Both the position numbers and the translations under genes were made by a program. Source: CADEED01 sp036677145 (lineage in GTDB: Bacteria > Pseudomonadota > Gammaproteobacteria > Steroidobacterales > Steroidobacteraceae). Taken from it: a stretch of 64,000 bases of DNA. Below, piece after piece: positions 61,537 through 64,000 of the stretch; within the stretch, counting starts at the first letter, position 1, and every line of letters begins with the position of its first letter. A model generated the notes under the pieces. It ran no database searches and had not been told where the DNA came from. It was given only the letters and a program-made list of their open reading frames with translations. The stretch is taken from assembly GCA_036677145.1 (NCBI GenBank), contig JAKFFF010000009.1, forward strand, positions 1-64,000, read 5' to 3'.

Positions 61537-62094
61537 ATGCTCGCACTTCGAAGGACTTTGGTCACCGCCCTCATTGCAGTGGCCGCAAGTGTCAGCGCCG
61601 GAACTCCCGCCGCGCCCGCCGAGGGCTCGGCCGCGCCCGCTTTCAAACTACAGGACCAGGCCGGCAAGTGGCACACGCTGGACCAGTACAAGGGCAAATG
61701 GGTGGTCCTGTACTTCTACCCGAAGGACAACACCCCGGGCTGCACCACCCAGGCCTGCGAGCTGCGCGACAACATCTTCGCGTTCCGCAAGGCGGATGCC
61801 GTGATCCTCGGCGTGAGTGTCGATGACGTCGCCTCGCACGAGAAATTCGCCAAGGAACACAGCCTGCCCTTCGACATCCTGGCCGACCCTAACAAGGAAG
61901 TGACGAAGGCCTACGGCGCGAGCTGGAACCCGGCGCCGGGCGTCGAGCTGGCGAGCCGCACGACCTTCCTCATCGGACCGGACGGCAAGATCGTCAAGCA
62001 CTGGGCGAAGGTCGACCCGAAGGGTCACTCGGACATGGTGCTCGCGGAGATCAAGGCGCACTCGCCGGCCCCGAAAGCGGACAAGGCCGGCTGA
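61537..62094 (+). CDS. Exported BCP/AhpC-type peroxiredoxin
   Basis: A 185-aa thiol peroxidase. Signal peptide (about 1-22), then GSAAPAFKLQDQAGKWHTL and the active-site DNTPGCTTQACELRD, with a peroxidatic Cys and the second Cys five residues on as in BCP. Exported BCP enzymes are less usual. GGAG precedes the start; divergent from the patatin gene by 31 bp. Confidence 0.92.
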   Translation: MLALRRTLVTALIAVAASVSAGTPAAPAEGSAAPAFKLQDQAGKWHTLDQYKGKWVVLYFYPKDNTPGCTTQACELRDNIFAFRKADAVILGVSVDDVASHEKFAKEHSLPFDILADPNKEVTKAYGASWNPAPGVELASRTTFLIGPDGKIVKHWAKVDPKGHSDMVLAEIKAHSPAPKADKAG

Positions 62095-62117
62095 AACCCG
62101 GCAAGACGGACTGACAA

Positions 62118-62151
62118 ACGCCCGGCGGCCTCGCGGCCCCGGGCGTTTTCT
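62118..62151 (+). terminator. Intrinsic terminator after the peroxiredoxin gene
   Basis: ACGCCCGG pairs with CCGGGCGT around an inner GC-rich hairpin, followed by TTTTCTTTT. It also separates the convergent VWA gene. Confidence 0.85.
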
Positions 62152-62163
62152 TTTACCTCGGGT

Positions 62164-63354
62164 TCAGTGCGTGCCGCGCCGCCTGAGTTCGCCCATCGCG
62201 GCGTCGAGTCCGGACAATGTCAGCGGAAACATGCGCTCGCCGACGAGCTGTCGCGTGATCTGCACCGACGCGGTCCACTCCCAGCGTTCCTCGGGTTCGG
62301 GATTGAGCCACACGAGCCGGGGGAAGTGCGCAGTGATGCGCTCCATCCAGGTTCGCCCGGTCTCGTCGTTCCAGTGCTCGACGCTGCCGCCCGGCTGCTC
62401 GATCTCATACGGACTCATCGTGGCGTCGCCGACGAACACGACCCGGTAGTCGGAATTGAAGGTGCGCAACAGCGCTGCCGTGCTGGTGGTGGCGCTGAAC
62501 CGGCGGCGGTTGTCCTTCCACAATCTTTCGTAGGGGAAATTGTGGAAGTAGAAATACTCCAGGTGCCTGAACTCGGCGCGGGCCGCCGAAAACAGCTCCT
62601 CGCAGATCCGCACGTGATCGTCCATCGACCCGCCGACGTCGAGCAGCAGCAGCAACTTCACGGCGTTGCGCCGTTCGGGCACGAGTTTCAGATCGAGCAG
62701 GCCCGCGTTGCGCGCGGTCGCATCGATCGTGCCGTCGAGGTCGAGTTCTTCCGCCGCGCCTTCACGCGCGAAGCGGCGCAGACGCCGCAGCGCCATCTTG
62801 ACGTTGCGCGTGTTGAGCTCGCGCGCATCGTCGTAGTTGGAGAATTCACGCGTATCCCAGACCTTGACCGCGCGACGGTGGCGCGAACCGGGCTGCCCGA
62901 TGCGCACGCCCTCCGGGTTGTAACCCTGGTTGCCGAACGGCGAAGTGCCGGCGGTGCCTATCCACTTGTTGCCGCCCTCGTGCCGGCCGCGTTGCTCGGC
63001 GAGACGCTGGCGCAAGGTCTCGAGGAGTTTCTCCCAACCACCCAGGGCTTCGACCCGCCGTTTCTCCTCCTCGCTCAGCATTTTCGCGGTGAGCGCCGCG
63101 AGCCACTCCGCGGGCATCTCGGCCACCAGTTTCTCGAACACGTGCTGCGCGCCGGCGAAATGTTCGGCGAACACCCGGTCGAAACGGTCGAAATGCCGCT
63201 CATCCTTCACGAGCGCCAGGCGCGCCAGGTAATAGAACTCTTCGGGTGAGAATTCAGCCACGCGCGCCTCGAGCGCTTCCAGCAGGCTGAGGAATTCCGG
63301 CAGCGTGACCGGAACACCGCCCGCGCGCAGATCCGTGAAGAAGCGGATCAGCAT
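62164..63354 (-). CDS. CoxE-like VWA domain protein
   Basis: A 396-aa protein. The C-terminal half is a von Willebrand A domain with MIDAS residues DVGGS (LLLLLDVGGSMDDH). The N-terminal half is a helical CoxE-like region (LPEFLSLLEALEARVAEFS). It follows a MoxR ATPase gene by 12 bp. Such pairs act in metal-cofactor or complex maturation. Confidence 0.88.
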   Translation of the reverse strand: MLIRFFTDLRAGGVPVTLPEFLSLLEALEARVAEFSPEEFYYLARLALVKDERHFDRFDRVFAEHFAGAQHVFEKLVAEMPAEWLAALTAKMLSEEEKRRVEALGGWEKLLETLRQRLAEQRGRHEGGNKWIGTAGTSPFGNQGYNPEGVRIGQPGSRHRRAVKVWDTREFSNYDDARELNTRNVKMALRRLRRFAREGAAEELDLDGTIDATARNAGLLDLKLVPERRNAVKLLLLLDVGGSMDDHVRICEELFSAARAEFRHLEYFYFHNFPYERLWKDNRRRFSATTSTAALLRTFNSDYRVVFVGDATMSPYEIEQPGGSVEHWNDETGRTWMERITAHFPRLVWLNPEPEERWEWTASVQITRQLVGERMFPLTLSGLDAAMGELRRRGTH

Positions 63355-63366
63355 CGCGGCCCGGTC

Positions 63367-64000
63367 TCAGCGCCCCGCGCGCCGGTTCAGGAAGACCAGC
63401 TGCTCGAACAGGTGCACGTCCTGTTCGTTCTTGAGCAACGCGCCATGCAGGACCGGAATCGTCTTCTTCGGATCGCCCGATCGCAGCGCCTCGGGCGGGA
63501 TGTCTTCGGCGACCAGTAGTTTGATCCAGTCGAGCAATTCGGAGGTCGAAGGTTTCTTGCGCAGTCCGGGGGTTTCGCGCACCTCGAAGAATGCCGTCAG
63601 CGCTTCGCGCAGCAGGTCGGACTTCAGGCCCGGAAAATGCACCCGCACGATCTTCTCCATCGTCTCGGTATCCGGAAAGCGGATGTAGTGGAAGAAACAG
63701 CGCCGCAGGAATGCGTCCGGCAGTTCCTTCTCGTTGTTGCTGGTGATGAGGATGATGGGCCGGTGGCGCGCTTTCACGAGCTCGCGCGTCTCGTGCACGT
63801 AGAACTCCATGCGGTCGAGCTCGCGCAGCAGGTCGTTCGGGAACTCGATGTCCGCCTTGTCGATCTCGTCGATGAGCAGCACCGGCTGCGTCTCCGACTC
63901 GAACGCCTCCCACAGGCTTCCCTTGACGATGTAGTTGCGGATGTCGTGCACGCGTTCGTCGCCGAGCTGCGAATCGCGCAGCCGCGAAACGGCGTCGTAT
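63367..64000 (-). CDS. MoxR family AAA+ ATPase, partial (5' end off the window)
   Basis: The visible C-terminal 210 residues begin YDAVSRLRDSQLGDER. Walker B is LLIDEIDKAD, followed by ITSNNEKELPDAFLRRC (sensor 1 and arginine finger). Walker A lies beyond the edge. Paired with the VWA gene downstream; MoxR/VWA chaperones work together. Confidence 0.93.
   Translation of the reverse strand, partial: YDAVSRLRDSQLGDERVHDIRNYIVKGSLWEAFESETQPVLLIDEIDKADIEFPNDLLRELDRMEFYVHETRELVKARHRPIILITSNNEKELPDAFLRRCFFHYIRFPDTETMEKIVRVHFPGLKSDLLREALTAFFEVRETPGLRKKPSTSELLDWIKLLVAEDIPPEALRSGDPKKTIPVLHGALLKNEQDVHLFEQLVFLNRRAGR

Overview
The window is about 65% GC, gene-dense chromosomal DNA from a gammaproteobacterium. 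The gene order resembles Pseudomonas and Xanthomonadales/Nevskiales-Steroidobacter relatives: rsmI-rnpB-mraZ-dcw, sspAB-petABC, murA-ibaG-kdsDC-lptCAB-rpoN-hpf-rapZ. The lineage is inferred from synteny and protein flavour, not from a marker gene. I see no rRNA, tRNA, CRISPR array, insertion sequence or prophage.

Layout. (1) 1-900: a partial HEPN-like gene and a winged-helix/nucleotidyltransferase gene form a toxin-antitoxin-like pair behind a repeated GGGTA/TACCC site. (2) 981-5492: two divergent S9 peptidases (prolyl oligopeptidase and DPP-IV types). (3) 5491-6403: a small conserved protein and mutT, bracketed by two inverted copies of a 43-45 bp REP-like element. (4) 6405-13230: secA, an M23 peptidase, dciA, and a GMC oxidoreductase with its subunit-3 partner. 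(5) 13350-32356: lpxC, then the complete division and cell-wall (dcw) cluster on the minus strand: mraZ-rsmH-ftsL-ftsI-murE-murF-mraY-murD-ftsW-murG-murC-murB-ddl-ftsQ-ftsA-ftsZ. It starts from a clear sigma70 promoter with three 10-bp-spaced TGGG MraZ sites, and most junctions overlap by 4 bp. (6) 32853-33221: the RNase P RNA with its own promoter. (7) 33307-42975: rsmI, lpoA, yraN, a beta carbonic anhydrase, a CBS protein, sspB/sspA, petABC (bc1 complex) and a DegS/AlgW-type protease. (8) 43065-48210: a four-gene chemosensory-like operon. It encodes a TonB-ended membrane protein with a degenerate receiver domain, a membrane-bound CheA without a CheW domain, a single-domain response regulator and a CheX phosphatase. 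This is the best candidate here for an undescribed system. (9) 48499-56467: murA, ibaG, the Kdo and LPS-transport genes, rpoN, hpf and rapZ, without the mla operon or ptsN/ptsH that sit in this array in Pseudomonas. (10) 56621-64000: mgtE behind 17-bp tandem repeats, two lipoproteins, an Sfp-type phosphopantetheinyl transferase with a patatin-like protein, an exported peroxiredoxin, and a CoxE-like VWA protein with a MoxR ATPase running off the edge.

Together the genes supply envelope construction (peptidoglycan precursors, divisome, LPS Kdo and transport, Sec export), respiration (bc1), envelope stress sensing and global regulation. Across the whole window a 7-mer, TAGATAG/CTATCTA, recurs 14 times on both strands, in coding and intergenic DNA, well above what base composition suggests.
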